Source: Arthrobacter agilis (lineage in GTDB: Bacteria; Actinomycetota; Actinomycetes; Actinomycetales; Micrococcaceae). From it: DNA of 64,000 nucleotides. Position numbers and translations under genes: made by a program. The stretch spans positions 393,358 through 457,357 of the forward strand of contig NZ_NFSC01000028.1 of NCBI RefSeq assembly GCF_002157505.1. The letters run 5' to 3'. Below the pieces are notes generated by a model. The model saw only the letters and a program-made list of their open reading frames with translations. It was not told the DNA's origin and did not search any database. Numbering within the stretch: position 1 is the stretch's first letter; the number at the start of each line of letters is the position of its first letter. Shown here in pieces: positions 36,127 to 44,919 of this stretch.

Positions 36127-37247
36127 TGCACTACCTTCCAGCCCCGCTGCGTCAGGGACTCCGTCAATTCTTGTCGCTTGCCCGGCAGGACCGAGAGCTC
36201 CGCAAGGCCCACCTGCCGTCCGGGAGAGTGCTCGAGGCGGAAATCCTCCACGTTGATGCCGGTGTGCCCGATCTCCGTGAGGAGCTTCGCGATCTGGCCG
36301 GGCACGTCGTCGACGAGCACGGTCAGGCGTGCAAAGGAGTTCGGCGGCGTGCCGTGCTTGCCGGGAACGCGAGCCTGACCCGCATTCCCCTCGGACATCA
36401 ACTGCGCCATGTCGAGCCGGGCCCCGCCGGCCGTCGGGTCCTCGAGGGTGCCGATCAGGCGGTTCAGGTCCTCACGGACGCCGTAGAGGATGTCGACGAG
36501 GCGGCCGGCGTTGGCGGACAGGATCTGCACCCAGAGGCGCGGGTCGCTGGCCGCGATGCGGGTGACGTCCCGCAGTCCGTTGCCGGCGAGCGAGAGGGCC
36601 TGCACCGGCGAATCCTGCAGCCTGCTCGCCACGAGGGATGACACCACCTGGGGCAGGTGCGAGATGAGGGCGACAGCCTCGTCGTGCTCCTCCACGGACA
36701 TCCGCGCCGGCACGGCACCGAGGTCGACGGCGAGCGACTCGGCGCGCAGCACGGCCTCGGGTGCACTGTCGGGGTGGGCGCAGAGGACCCAGGGGGCGCC
36801 CGTGAAGAGCTCCGCACGTGCCGCGACGGGCCCGGACTTCTCGCGGCCGGCCATCGGGTGCGTCCCGACGTAGCGGGAGAGATGTCCGTCGACGGCGGGG
36901 GTGGCTGCCAGTTCCCGGAGGATCGACTCCTTCACGCTGCAGATGTCGACGACGACGGCATCGGGGTACGCCAGCAGGGCGGCCGCGACCACACGCGCGG
37001 TGACGTCGGGCGGCGTGGCCACCACGACGACCTCCGGCGCCACCTGCCCTGCACCCTGCGCTTCCGTGAGGAGCCGGCCGGCGCCGATGTCGCGGGCGAC
37101 GGCTTCGGTCGACGGTGAACTATCGGACAGGACGACGTCGAGCCCGCGGGCGCGCAAACCCAACCCGATGCTGGCTCCCAGCAGGCCTGCCCCGATGATC
37201 AGGACCGGTCCGGCGAGGTGCGTCCCCTGCTCCGTGCGCGTGGTCAT
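36123..37247 (-). CDS. tyrA: Prephenate dehydrogenase
   Basis: Tyrosine biosynthesis: oxidative decarboxylation of prephenate to 4-hydroxyphenylpyruvate with NAD(P)+. The Rossmann motif GAGLLGASIG begins at residue 19. GTHPMAGREKSGP is the catalytic block, and an ACT domain closes the protein from about residue 298 (LTVLVDDVPGQIAKLLTEIG), suggesting feedback control. It is 374 aa. It begins 3 bp after the rluB-type gene stop and overlaps cmk by 4 bp. The tyrA-cmk link is frequent in Micrococcales. Confidence 0.92.
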   Translation of the reverse strand: MTTRTEQGTHLAGPVLIIGAGLLGASIGLGLRARGLDVVLSDSSPSTEAVARDIGAGRLLTEAQGAGQVAPEVVVVATPPDVTARVVAAALLAYPDAVVVDICSVKESILRELAATPAVDGHLSRYVGTHPMAGREKSGPVAARAELFTGAPWVLCAHPDSAPEAVLRAESLAVDLGAVPARMSVEEHDEAVALISHLPQVVSSLVASRLQDSPVQALSLAGNGLRDVTRIAASDPRLWVQILSANAGRLVDILYGVREDLNRLIGTLEDPTAGGARLDMAQLMSEGNAGQARVPGKHGTPPNSFARLTVLVDDVPGQIAKLLTEIGHTGINVEDFRLEHSPGRQVGLAELSVLPGKRQELTESLTQRGWKVVQ

Positions 37248-37250
37248 CGG

Positions 37251-38567
37251 TTAGAGGCCCACCGATGCCAGCAGGTGCCCGACCTCCTGGCGCCCGAGCA
37301 CGCGGATGCTGCCCTGGCGCTGGTCGCCGACCCGGATGGGACCGAGCTGGGTCCGGACGAGGCGCTCGACGGGGTGACCGACGGCGTCGAAGAGCCTGCG
37401 GACCACGCGGTTGCGGCCGGAATGGAGCACGACCTCGACGAGGACGTGTCCCGGCGTCGAGTCGACGAGCTTGAAGGAGTCCACCTGCGCGAGACCGTCC
37501 TCGAGCTCGATACCCTCCTTCATCTGCGCGCCGATGCCCTGCGCCATCGGTCCCCGGACCTGCACGAGGTAGGTCTTCGGGACCTCGTAGGAGGGGTGGG
37601 TCAGGCGGTTGGTGAGTTCGCCGTCGTTGGTGAGCAGGAGCAGGCCTTCGGTCTCGGCATCGAGACGACCGACGTGGAAGAGCCGCTCGTTCTTGTTCTT
37701 GTTCTTCAGGAAGTCACTGATGCAGGGACGGCCCTCGGGGTCCTCCATGGTGGAGACGACGCCGCGCGGCTTGTTGAAGACGTAGTACTTCAGGTGCTCG
37801 TTGAGTTGCAGGCGGATGCCGTCCACATGGATGGCCACCTGCTCAGGATCGACGCGCACGCCGAGTTCGGTGACGACGGTACCGTCGACCTCCACGCGTC
37901 CGTCGAGGATCATCTCCTCGCAGACGCGGCGGGAGGCGACGCCCGCAAGCGCCATCACTTTCTGCAGGCGCACGCCCTCCGGATTGTGGACGTCGATCTC
38001 GTCCGCCGGGCGGCTCGCGCGCTTGGGCTTCGAGGGACGCACCGGGCCGAGGTTCTGCCCGAAGCGTTCCCGCCCGAAGGCCTTGGCTCCCGCGGGCTTC
38101 TGGCGACCGGCACCCTCCTGACCGCCGGAACGGGCACCGGACGTGGCACCTGCACCGGGGCGCCCGGGCTTCCCGCCCGCACGTCCTCCGGCCTTGACGC
38201 CGAAGCGGCTGGACGGGGTGCCTGCGGACGGCCTGCCCGCGGCTGAACGGGCGCGGCCGTCGGTGGAAGCACGGCGATCGCCACCCGCAGCCGGGCGGCC
38301 CTCGGACGAGCGCTCCTGGAACGGACGACCCTCGCCGGAACGGCCACCGCGCTCGTTGCGCTCCTGGAACGGACGACCCTCGCCGGAACGGCCACCGCGC
38401 TCGTTGCGCTCCTGGAACGGACGGCCCTCGCCGGAACGGCCACCGCCGCCCTGTCCGGATCCGCTGCGCGGTGAGGACGTCCGCCGGGCAGCGTCGGATG
38501 GGCGTCCGGTCGATCCGCCGCGGCGCGGCGTATTGCGTCCGGAACCGGATCCTGGCTGCTGTGTCAT
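37251..38567 (-). CDS. 23S rRNA pseudouridine synthase (RluB/RsuA family) with repeat-rich basic tail
   Basis: RNA-modifying enzyme of the RsuA/RluB/E/F family. An S4 RNA-binding domain (RLQKVMALAGVASRRVCEEMI) begins near residue 203. The catalytic aspartate is in GRLDAETEGLLLL near residue 300. The N-terminal 195 residues are Arg/Gly/Ser-rich and contain three near-identical 16-residue units with the core EGRPFQER, encoded by a 48-bp repeat at 38,311-38,454. Such tails may bind rRNA non-specifically. It belongs with scpA/scpB, the conserved Rv1709-Rv1711 order. Which rRNA base is modified is not determined. Confidence 0.92.
   Translation of the reverse strand: MTQQPGSGSGRNTPRRGGSTGRPSDAARRTSSPRSGSGQGGGGRSGEGRPFQERNERGGRSGEGRPFQERNERGGRSGEGRPFQERSSEGRPAAGGDRRASTDGRARSAAGRPSAGTPSSRFGVKAGGRAGGKPGRPGAGATSGARSGGQEGAGRQKPAGAKAFGRERFGQNLGPVRPSKPKRASRPADEIDVHNPEGVRLQKVMALAGVASRRVCEEMILDGRVEVDGTVVTELGVRVDPEQVAIHVDGIRLQLNEHLKYYVFNKPRGVVSTMEDPEGRPCISDFLKNKNKNERLFHVGRLDAETEGLLLLTNDGELTNRLTHPSYEVPKTYLVQVRGPMAQGIGAQMKEGIELEDGLAQVDSFKLVDSTPGHVLVEVVLHSGRNRVVRRLFDAVGHPVERLVRTQLGPIRVGDQRQGSIRVLGRQEVGHLLASVGL
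38311..38454 (-). repeat. 48-bp tandem repeat (3 copies) inside the rluB-type gene
   Basis: Units at 38,311-38,358, 38,359-38,406 and 38,407-38,454 are nearly identical, with only a few differences in the last copy. Forty-eight is a multiple of three, so copy-number change keeps the frame and only alters the length of the basic tail. Confidence 0.9.
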
Positions 38568-38594
38568 GTAGAAAGTCCTTCTCGTAGGTCGTGC

Positions 38595-39236
38595 TCAGTA
38601 CGTCGTCTCGTCATACTCCCCAAGGCTCTCGAGGCCCGGCAGGTGGGGAGCGATCCGGGGCAATTCGTCGACGCTGCCCAGCCCCAATCTTTCCAGAAAG
38701 AAGGTGGTGGTCCCATAAAGGACCGCGCCGGTCTCCGGATCGGTCTCCATCTCGACAACCAGCCCGCGCTGAAGCAGGGTGCGGACCACGGAATCGACGT
38801 TGACGCCCCGAATTGCAGAAACCCGGGCACGGGACACGGGTTGGCGGTACGCGATGACCGCCAGAGTCTCGAGGGCTGCTTGTGAAAGCCGGGCAGATTG
38901 GCCATCGAGCACGAAGTCGGCAACAACGGAGGCGAAGTGCTTCCGGGAGAAGATGCGCCACCCGCCGGCGATGTTCCTGAGTTCGAAACCGCGCGGCACG
39001 AATGATTCGGTGCTTCGGGGGCCTGACCCAGTATAGCCGTCGTACTCCCGCTGCAGGTCCACCAGCACGGCGTGCACCTGCGCCGTCGGCCGATCGAGCA
39101 CGGCCGCGACCTGCTCGTCCGTCACGGGGCGGTCCGCCACCATGAGGATCGCCTCCACTGCCCCGCGGAGCCCGCCCGGGAGGTCGTCGACGGAGACCCC
39201 GTGTCCGTCGGGCGCGCTCTCGTCGGATTCATGCAT
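38595..39236 (-). CDS. scpB: Segregation and condensation protein B
   Basis: Winged-helix kleisin partner of the SMC condensin complex. It is 213 aa; GGLRGAVEAILMVADRPVTDEQVAAVL and AALETLAVIAYRQPVSRARVSAIRGV are family hallmarks. LVEMETDPETGAVLYGTT and FLERLGLGSVDELP close the second winged helix. The start overlaps the scpA stop by 8 bp. It is followed 27 bp later by the pseudouridine synthase gene. Confidence 0.94.
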   Translation of the reverse strand: MHESDESAPDGHGVSVDDLPGGLRGAVEAILMVADRPVTDEQVAAVLDRPTAQVHAVLVDLQREYDGYTGSGPRSTESFVPRGFELRNIAGGWRIFSRKHFASVVADFVLDGQSARLSQAALETLAVIAYRQPVSRARVSAIRGVNVDSVVRTLLQRGLVVEMETDPETGAVLYGTTTFFLERLGLGSVDELPRIAPHLPGLESLGEYDETTY

Positions 39237-40209
39237 CGTGCACTCCTTTCCTGTCCGCCTGGTCCTGGTCCTGGTCCTCGAAGTCGCTCGCGAGCAGCTC
39301 GGCCGTCCATCGCTCGTCCTCCGCGCTCCACTTCACCAGCAGCTCGGCCAGCGGTGCGGCCTGGTCGAAGGAGACGACGCCGTCCCGAAACAGCTCGAGC
39401 AGGGCCAGGAACCGCACCACGAGGACCATCCGCGACTCGGCGTCCGCAGTCAGCTGCCGGAAGGACAGCGGTCCCCGCGACCTCAGCAGGTCCTGCAGCA
39501 CGACCGCCTGATCGCGCACGCTCACCGACGGGGAGTGCAGGTGCCCGATGCCGACCTCGGTCGGCTGCTCCTGGCGGGGCGCGAGCACCTTCGCCGCGAG
39601 TGCCGCGAACTCCTCGGGCGAATGCTTCCAGATGAGTTCCGGCAGGAGCCGGGTGAACTCGGTCTCGAGGGGTACGTTCCGTGGATGCCGCGCGTCCTCC
39701 TCCTCGAGCCGCCCCGCAAGGTGCCGGGCCATCTCCTTGAAGGCCTTGTACTGCAGGAGGCGGGCGAAGAGCAGGTCGCGCGCCTCGAGGAGCGCGATGT
39801 CCTCCTCGTCCTCGACGGCGCCGGCGGGCAGGAGCCGTGCGGCCTTCAGGTCGAGGAGGGTGGCGGCGACGACGAGGAACTCGCTCGCCTCGTCGAGCTT
39901 CCATTCCCCCTCCGCGGCCTGGATGCGGCGGATGTGGGCGATGAACTCGTCCGTCACCTGTGCCAGGGCGATCTCCGTGATGTCGAGTTCACGCCGCGAG
40001 ATGAGGTTCAGCAGCAGGTCGAAGGGCCCGCTGAAGTTGGTCAGCTGCACCTCGAAGACCGCCGGGCGGACGGGTGCCTGCACCGTGTCGCCCGCACCGT
40101 CGGCACCACCGCCGGTTCGACGGTCATCGTTCGGTCCGGGGCGCCCGCGCAGGGCGGCCCCCGCCGTCGTCGCCTGTCCGCCCGCACGCGCGGACGTTGT
40201 GCCCGCCAT
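39229..40209 (-). CDS. scpA: Segregation and condensation protein A
   Basis: Kleisin subunit that bridges SMC heads. It is 326 aa. A variable 45-residue N-terminus precedes the conserved FEVQLTNFSGPFDLLLNLISRRELDITEIALAQVTDEF. The C-terminal winged helix contains VLVVRFLALLELFRDGVVSFDQ. The gene begins 35 bp after parA and overlaps scpB by 8 bp. The parA-scpA-scpB-rluB order is widely conserved in actinobacteria. Confidence 0.94.
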   Translation of the reverse strand: MAGTTSARAGGQATTAGAALRGRPGPNDDRRTGGGADGAGDTVQAPVRPAVFEVQLTNFSGPFDLLLNLISRRELDITEIALAQVTDEFIAHIRRIQAAEGEWKLDEASEFLVVAATLLDLKAARLLPAGAVEDEEDIALLEARDLLFARLLQYKAFKEMARHLAGRLEEEDARHPRNVPLETEFTRLLPELIWKHSPEEFAALAAKVLAPRQEQPTEVGIGHLHSPSVSVRDQAVVLQDLLRSRGPLSFRQLTADAESRMVLVVRFLALLELFRDGVVSFDQAAPLAELLVKWSAEDERWTAELLASDFEDQDQDQADRKGVHDA

Positions 40210-40244
40210 CTAGCGGAGCCGGGCGGACCCGGAATCGACGGGCA

Positions 40245-41132
40245 CTAGGGCGCTCCGCCCCTACTGATGAGCTCCTTCGCGAGCCTGCGGTAGGCATCAG
40301 CGCCCGAGTGGTTGGCGGCGTAGGACGTGATGGGTTCGGCGGCCACTGTCGCATCCGCGAACTTGATGGTGCGCTTGATGACCGTCTCGAAGACCTTGTC
40401 GCCGAAGGCCTCGACGAGGCGCGCGATGACCTCGCGGCTGTGCAGCGTCCGCGCGTCGTACATGGTCGCGAGCACACCGTCGATCTGCAGGCGCGGGTTC
40501 AGGCGGTCCTGCACCTTCTCGATGGTCTCGACCAGCAGGGCGACGGCGCGCAGGGCGAAGAACTCGCAGATCAGCGGGATGATGACGCCATGGGCCGCCG
40601 TGAGGGCGTTGACGGTGAGCAGTCCGAGGGACGGCTGGCAGTCGATGAGGATGACGTCGTAGTCGTCGGACACCTTGCGCAGCGCCCGGTCGAGGACCTG
40701 CTCGCGTGCCACCTCGTTGACGAGCTGCACCTCGGCCGCCGACAGGTCGATGTTGGCGGGCAACAGGTCGATGTTCTCGATCGCGGTGTGCTGGATGGCG
40801 TCCTGGATGGAGACCTTCCGGTCCATGAGCACGTTGTACACCGTCACGTCGAGCTCGTGCGGGTTGGTGCCGAGGCCTGCGGAGAGCGCACCCTGCGGGT
40901 CGAAGTCGACGAGCAGGACCTTGCGTCCCGCTTCGGCGAGCGCGGCGCCCAGGTTGATGGTGGACGTCGTCTTGCCGACGCCGCCCTTCTGGTTGACCAT
41001 CGCGATGACCCTCGCCGGGCCGTGCGAGTCGAGGACCCGGGGCTCAGGGAATTCCGTCACAGGGCGGCCGGTCGGGCCGAATCCCGCGTCCGCTGCGCTG
41101 GGCAGAGTTGTGGAACCCTGTTCACTACTCAC
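40245..41132 (-). CDS. ParA/Soj-type chromosome-partitioning ATPase
   Basis: Walker ATPase of 295 aa located just upstream of scpA, corresponding to Rv1708. The P-loop is KGGVGKTT at 49-56; LLVDFDPQGALSAGLG and VILIDCQPSLGLLTVNAL follow, with EFFALRAVALLVETIEKV. The GTG at 41,132 (SSEQGS) is chosen because GGAG lies 6 bases upstream; the frame stays open for 70 codons further without family similarity. It probably works with the condensin genes that follow rather than being the oriC-proximal ParA. Confidence 0.9.
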   Translation of the reverse strand: MSSEQGSTTLPSAADAGFGPTGRPVTEFPEPRVLDSHGPARVIAMVNQKGGVGKTTSTINLGAALAEAGRKVLLVDFDPQGALSAGLGTNPHELDVTVYNVLMDRKVSIQDAIQHTAIENIDLLPANIDLSAAEVQLVNEVAREQVLDRALRKVSDDYDVILIDCQPSLGLLTVNALTAAHGVIIPLICEFFALRAVALLVETIEKVQDRLNPRLQIDGVLATMYDARTLHSREVIARLVEAFGDKVFETVIKRTIKFADATVAAEPITSYAANHSGADAYRRLAKELISRGGAP

Positions 41133-41196
41133 GTATTTCTCCACGCTTCCATCAGAATCGGTGCAGGCCGGTCGATCATCGTTCCCGAGCGGCATC

Positions 41197-41202
41197 TCTA
41201 TA
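41197..41202 (-). promoter_or_regulatory. Candidate -10 of the parA-scpAB operon
   Basis: TATAGA on the minus strand lies about 65 bp upstream of the parA start. No clear -35 is visible at 16-18 bp spacing. Confidence 0.35.
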
Positions 41203-41382
41203 GTCCACGGTACAACGCCTACGGCAGGGCCCGTGGTGACGAGTGCTCTTCCGTTACGAGCCTTGATCCTCAACCTGAAGTCGAATGTTCCCCGGTCATG
41301 CTGTCCGTGGAGGCCCGCGCGAGCCGGCCGGCGGCTGTTCATAGGCCTGTCGAGCGACCTCCCTGCCCGCCTCTCTTCCTAT

Positions 41383-41420
41383 CTGCCTCTCTGCCTCTCT
41401 GCCTCTCTGCCTCTCTGCCC
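41383..41420. repeat. 8-bp microsatellite (ctgcctct)
   Basis: About 4.7 perfect copies of ctgcctct lie between dctA and parA, at the left edge of the dicarboxylate/propionate block. Degenerate copies extend leftwards to about 41,360. It is non-coding. Confidence 0.85.
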
Positions 41421-41430
41421 GGAAACGACG

Positions 41431-41467
41431 ACGGCGATGGCCCGGTCGTGTTCCGGGCCATCGCCGT
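41431..41467 (-). terminator. Terminator hairpin downstream of dctA
   Basis: A perfect 15-bp stem (acggcgatggcccgg / ccgggccatcgccgt) with a 7-base loop lies 50 bp past the dctA stop. On the minus strand it is followed by CGTCGTTTCC, so the T-tract is short and interrupted. Confidence 0.7.
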
Positions 41468-41517
41468 GCTTTCTGCCGAGCCTTCGGCTGGCGTCGCTGC
41501 TTCAGCGAGCGCAGGCT

Positions 41518-42930
41518 CTAGTGCGCGCTGGTTCCCCGTACCGCTGCGTCGGTCCGAACGGCGGCACCCTCCTCGACGTCGACGTCGTCGCCGTTCTCGA
41601 AGCGGTGATCGGTGCTCATCGTGGTCTCGTCGAAGGGCAGGCGTCCCTCGAGGACCTCGTCGACACGGCCGCGGTCGATCTCCCGCGTCCAGGTGCCGAT
41701 GAGGACGGTGGCGACGGCGTTGCCGGTGAAGTTCGTCAGCGCACGCGCCTCGGACATGAACCGATCGATGCCGACGATCAGGCCGACGCCGTCCACCAGG
41801 TCGGGGCGGTGCGACTGCAGGCCGCCGGCGAGGGTTGCGAGGCCGGCGCCGGTGACGCCCGCCGCTCCCTTGGACGCGATGATCATGAAGATCAGCAGGG
41901 AGATCTGCTCACCGAGGGCCAGCGGCTTGCCCAGTGCTTCCGCCACGAAGAGCGAGGCCATCGTGAGGTAGATGGCGGTGCCGTCGAGGTTGAAGGAGTA
42001 TCCGGTCGGGACGGTCACGCCGACCACCGGCTTGGAGATGCCGAGGTGTTCCATCTTGGCGATGAGGCGGGGCAGGGCCGCCTCCGAGGAGGAGGTGCTG
42101 AAGATGAGCAGGTACTCGCGGCCGAGGTACCGCATCAGCTTCAGGATGTTGATGCCGGTCACGAGCTTCAGCAGTCCACCGAGGATGACGACGATGAAGA
42201 GGATGCAGGTGATGTAGAAGGCCAGCATCAGCGTGGCCATGCTGATGATGGCCTGCACGCCCGTCTCGCCGACGACGGCGGCGATGGCACCGAAGGCACC
42301 GATGGGCGCGAGCCACATGATCATGACGAGGATACGGAACACGAGCGCCTGGATGTACCCGATGCCCCGGAGGACCGGCTTGCCCGCGGCGCCCATCTTC
42401 TGGAGGGCGAAGCCGACGAGCAGTGCCACGAAGAGCGTCTGGAGGATGCTCGGTCCCGTCAGTGCTGCCAGGAGCGTCGTGGGGATGATGCTCAGCAGGA
42501 AACCGACGGTGCCCTCGGGCGCACCCTCGGCGGCTGCGGGCACCTCGTAGGTCGTCGACGAGATGTCCAGGCCCTCGCCCGGCTGGATGAGGTTGCCGAC
42601 GACCAGGCCGATGGCGAGTGCGAAGGTCGACATCAGCATGAAGTAGCCCAGCGCCAGCCCGCCGACCTTGCCGACGGTCGCCGCCTTGGCGATGGATCCG
42701 ATACCGAGCACGATGGTGCAGAAGATGATCGGTGCGATCATCATCTTGATGAGGTTGATGAAGCCCGTGCCGAGAGGCTTGAGCGACTTGGCGAATTCGG
42801 GGGCCACGAGCCCGAGGATCGCACCGAGCACCACGGCGGCGATGACCGCGATGTAGAGGAAGTGGGTCTTGTCGACCCGCTTGCGGGGTTGTTCGGGTCC
42901 GCTGTCGGACCGCGATGGCGCCATAGCCAT
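41518..42930 (-). CDS. dctA: C4-dicarboxylate:cation symporter (DctA-like, DAACS family)
   Basis: Membrane symporter of 470 aa, likely importing succinate, fumarate or malate with protons or sodium. It has about eight membrane segments plus two re-entrant loops. The family signatures are the serine-rich FSTSSSEAALP near residue 278, VPTGYSFNLDGTAIYLTMA, and RFMSEARALTNFTGNAVA. The acidic C-terminal tail is cytoplasmic. The ATG has GGGAG upstream. The divergent DcuS/CitA-type two-component system next door is its probable regulator. Sequence alone cannot exclude citrate or glutamate. Confidence 0.92.
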   Translation of the reverse strand: MAMAPSRSDSGPEQPRKRVDKTHFLYIAVIAAVVLGAILGLVAPEFAKSLKPLGTGFINLIKMMIAPIIFCTIVLGIGSIAKAATVGKVGGLALGYFMLMSTFALAIGLVVGNLIQPGEGLDISSTTYEVPAAAEGAPEGTVGFLLSIIPTTLLAALTGPSILQTLFVALLVGFALQKMGAAGKPVLRGIGYIQALVFRILVMIMWLAPIGAFGAIAAVVGETGVQAIISMATLMLAFYITCILFIVVILGGLLKLVTGINILKLMRYLGREYLLIFSTSSSEAALPRLIAKMEHLGISKPVVGVTVPTGYSFNLDGTAIYLTMASLFVAEALGKPLALGEQISLLIFMIIASKGAAGVTGAGLATLAGGLQSHRPDLVDGVGLIVGIDRFMSEARALTNFTGNAVATVLIGTWTREIDRGRVDEVLEGRLPFDETTMSTDHRFENGDDVDVEEGAAVRTDAAVRGTSAH

Positions 42931-43049
42931 GATGTTCTCCCTTGGTGTCAGCCGCCCGGCGGCGCCGGCGGCGAAGGTCGTTCTTCGTCCGCGGGGGTCT
43001 CTCCAGGAAGCGTACTGTTGAGTGTTTCCCCCTCATCATGGCACCGCGA

Positions 43050-43063
43050 GTGACCGGGGTCAC
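43050..43063. promoter_or_regulatory. CRP/GlxR-like palindrome between dctA and its sensor gene
   Basis: GTGACCGGGGTCAC is a perfect 14-bp palindrome of the form GTGA-N6-TCAC, the core of the CRP/GlxR consensus; the flanking T and A of the full consensus are absent. It lies 120 bp from the dctA start and 90 bp from the sensor kinase start, within a divergent promoter region. It is therefore placed to couple dicarboxylate uptake to cAMP signalling. Confidence 0.55.
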
Positions 43064-43152
43064 CATTGAGTTCATACTGGTCGTGGCCCGGCGAATCCGG
43101 CGCATTGCCGCCGGCCGAGGCCGGCAGAAACCGGAAGGAGCAGGATCACCGC

Positions 43153-44919
43153 GTGAGTCGCTGGAGCCTCGCCCGGCAGTTCTTCCTGGCCCAACTCGTC
43201 TTCATCCTGGTCCTCTCGGCGTCCCTCTCGGTGATCCTCTACGCGGACGCGGCGGAGGGCGTGAACGACGCCGCAGCGGAGCGCATGGTCGCCGTCTCCA
43301 CCGCCATCGCCCTCGACCCGGCCGTGCTCGAGGCCGTCGAGGGGCCCGATCCGTCCGCCACGCTCCAGCCCTACGCCGTCGACGTCATGGACCGGCTGGG
43401 CGTGGACTTCATCACGATCATGGCTCCGGACCGGACGCGCTACACGCACCGCAACCCGGAGCAGATCGGCAGGCCGTACATCGGTTCGGTGTCCGAAGCC
43501 CTGGCTGGGCGCACGCACACCGAGACCTACGCAGGGACCCTCGGCCCGTCGATCCGCTCCATCGTGCCCGTGGTCGACGACGACGGGACGGTGCAGGCGA
43601 TGGTCGCCGCGGGGATCACGGTGGACCGCGCCGTCATCGCGCGCAACGCGCAGCTCCCGCTCGTCGCCTTCATCGCCCTCGGTGCGCTCGCCCTGGGCGC
43701 CCTCGCCTCGTTCCTGCTCAGCCGGCGTCTGCGGCTCGCGACCCTCGGCATGGGCCCCGCCGAGCTCTCGCGCACCTTCGTGTTCTACGACTCGGTCCTC
43801 CACTCCGTCCGCGAGGGCCTCCTGCTCATCGATGCGTCAGGACGGCTCGTCCTCTACAACGACCAGGCGGCGCGGCTCCTCGGCCTCGACGGGACACAGG
43901 AGCCCGTGCCTGCGACGCAGCTCGCGGTTCCGCCGTCGCTGCGCGAGCTCCTCATGTCGGGGCGCCGGGCGCACGATGAGGTGCACCTGACCGACGACAG
44001 GGTGCTGGTGGTCAACCAGGAGCCTGCGGTCCCTCCGGCTCCTGCCGGACGTGGCGCCCATGCGCCGGCAGCCCTCGGCACCGTCACGACCCTGCGCGAC
44101 CACACGGAGATCCAGGCCCTGACGGGTCAGGTGGAGACCATGCGCACGCTGACGGACGCCCTGCGCTCGCAGACCCACGAGCACGCCAACCGCCTGCATA
44201 CCATCGTCTCGCTGGTGGAACTCGGCAGGAGCGCGGATGCACTCGACTTCGCGACGAGGGACCTGCAGCAGTCGCAGCGCCTCACGGACGAGGTGGTGCA
44301 GGCCATCGACGAGCCCTTCATCTCGGCACTCCTGGTGGGCAAGGCCGCGCAGGCGAACGAGCGGGGCATCGAGCTGACCTCCGACATCGCTCCGGACGCC
44401 CAGGCTGGCTCCCTGAACCCCGTGGACCTGGTGACGATCATCGGCAACCTCCTCGACAACGCGTTCGACGAGGCCGTCGCCTCCGAGGACCCCCGCGTGC
44501 TCCTCACCGTGCACCGGGTGACCGACGGGAGCGGGTCCCCCGAACTGGAGATCGTCGTGGAGGACAGCGGCAACGGCCTGCCCGACTCCGAGAAGGCGAA
44601 GGTGTTCGAGTTCGGGTACAGCACGAAGGCGTCCCCTGATGCCACGGGCGCCGGGCGCGGCGTCGGCCTGGCCCTCGTCCGCCAGGCGGTCCAGCGCTTC
44701 GCCGGCTCGCTGGAGGTGACGGACACAGACGACGGCGGAGCCCGCTTCACCGTCCGCCTCCCCTACCCGGCAGCTCCGGCGGGCGTCCCTGCGGGCATGT
44801 CGTCCAACAGCGAGACGAGCAGTCCGGCAGGCAGTGCAGCGCAGGGTCCGACGGGCAGTCCGCGAGCGCCCGGAGAGTCGGACGTCCCGCTCGGCGCGGA
44901 CACCGGCGGCGGGGCATGA
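43153..44919 (+). CDS. DcuS/CitA-type sensor histidine kinase
   Basis: Membrane sensor of 588 aa for a di- or tricarboxylate. Two membrane helices (about 10-31 and 168-190) flank an extracytoplasmic PDC/PAS-like domain whose end carries the RYTHRNPEQIGRP and PVVDDDGTVQAMVAAGI blocks of this family. A cytoplasmic PAS region follows (about 210-310). The phospho-acceptor is His342 in QTHEHANRLHTI, the DcuS-type H box. NLLDNAFDEA, EDSGNGLP and GRGVGLALVR are the N, G1 and G2 boxes. The start is GTG at 43,153 with AAGGAG upstream. It overlaps the regulator gene by 4 bp. Confidence 0.92.
   Translation: MSRWSLARQFFLAQLVFILVLSASLSVILYADAAEGVNDAAAERMVAVSTAIALDPAVLEAVEGPDPSATLQPYAVDVMDRLGVDFITIMAPDRTRYTHRNPEQIGRPYIGSVSEALAGRTHTETYAGTLGPSIRSIVPVVDDDGTVQAMVAAGITVDRAVIARNAQLPLVAFIALGALALGALASFLLSRRLRLATLGMGPAELSRTFVFYDSVLHSVREGLLLIDASGRLVLYNDQAARLLGLDGTQEPVPATQLAVPPSLRELLMSGRRAHDEVHLTDDRVLVVNQEPAVPPAPAGRGAHAPAALGTVTTLRDHTEIQALTGQVETMRTLTDALRSQTHEHANRLHTIVSLVELGRSADALDFATRDLQQSQRLTDEVVQAIDEPFISALLVGKAAQANERGIELTSDIAPDAQAGSLNPVDLVTIIGNLLDNAFDEAVASEDPRVLLTVHRVTDGSGSPELEIVVEDSGNGLPDSEKAKVFEFGYSTKASPDATGAGRGVGLALVRQAVQRFAGSLEVTDTDDGGARFTVRLPYPAAPAGVPAGMSSNSETSSPAGSAAQGPTGSPRAPGESDVPLGADTGGGA

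Noticed and set aside
40675..43053. A 792-codon plus-strand frame opposite parA and dctA
   Set aside because: Covers dctA and half of parA in antisense and crosses the microsatellite and the terminator hairpin; no domain seen.
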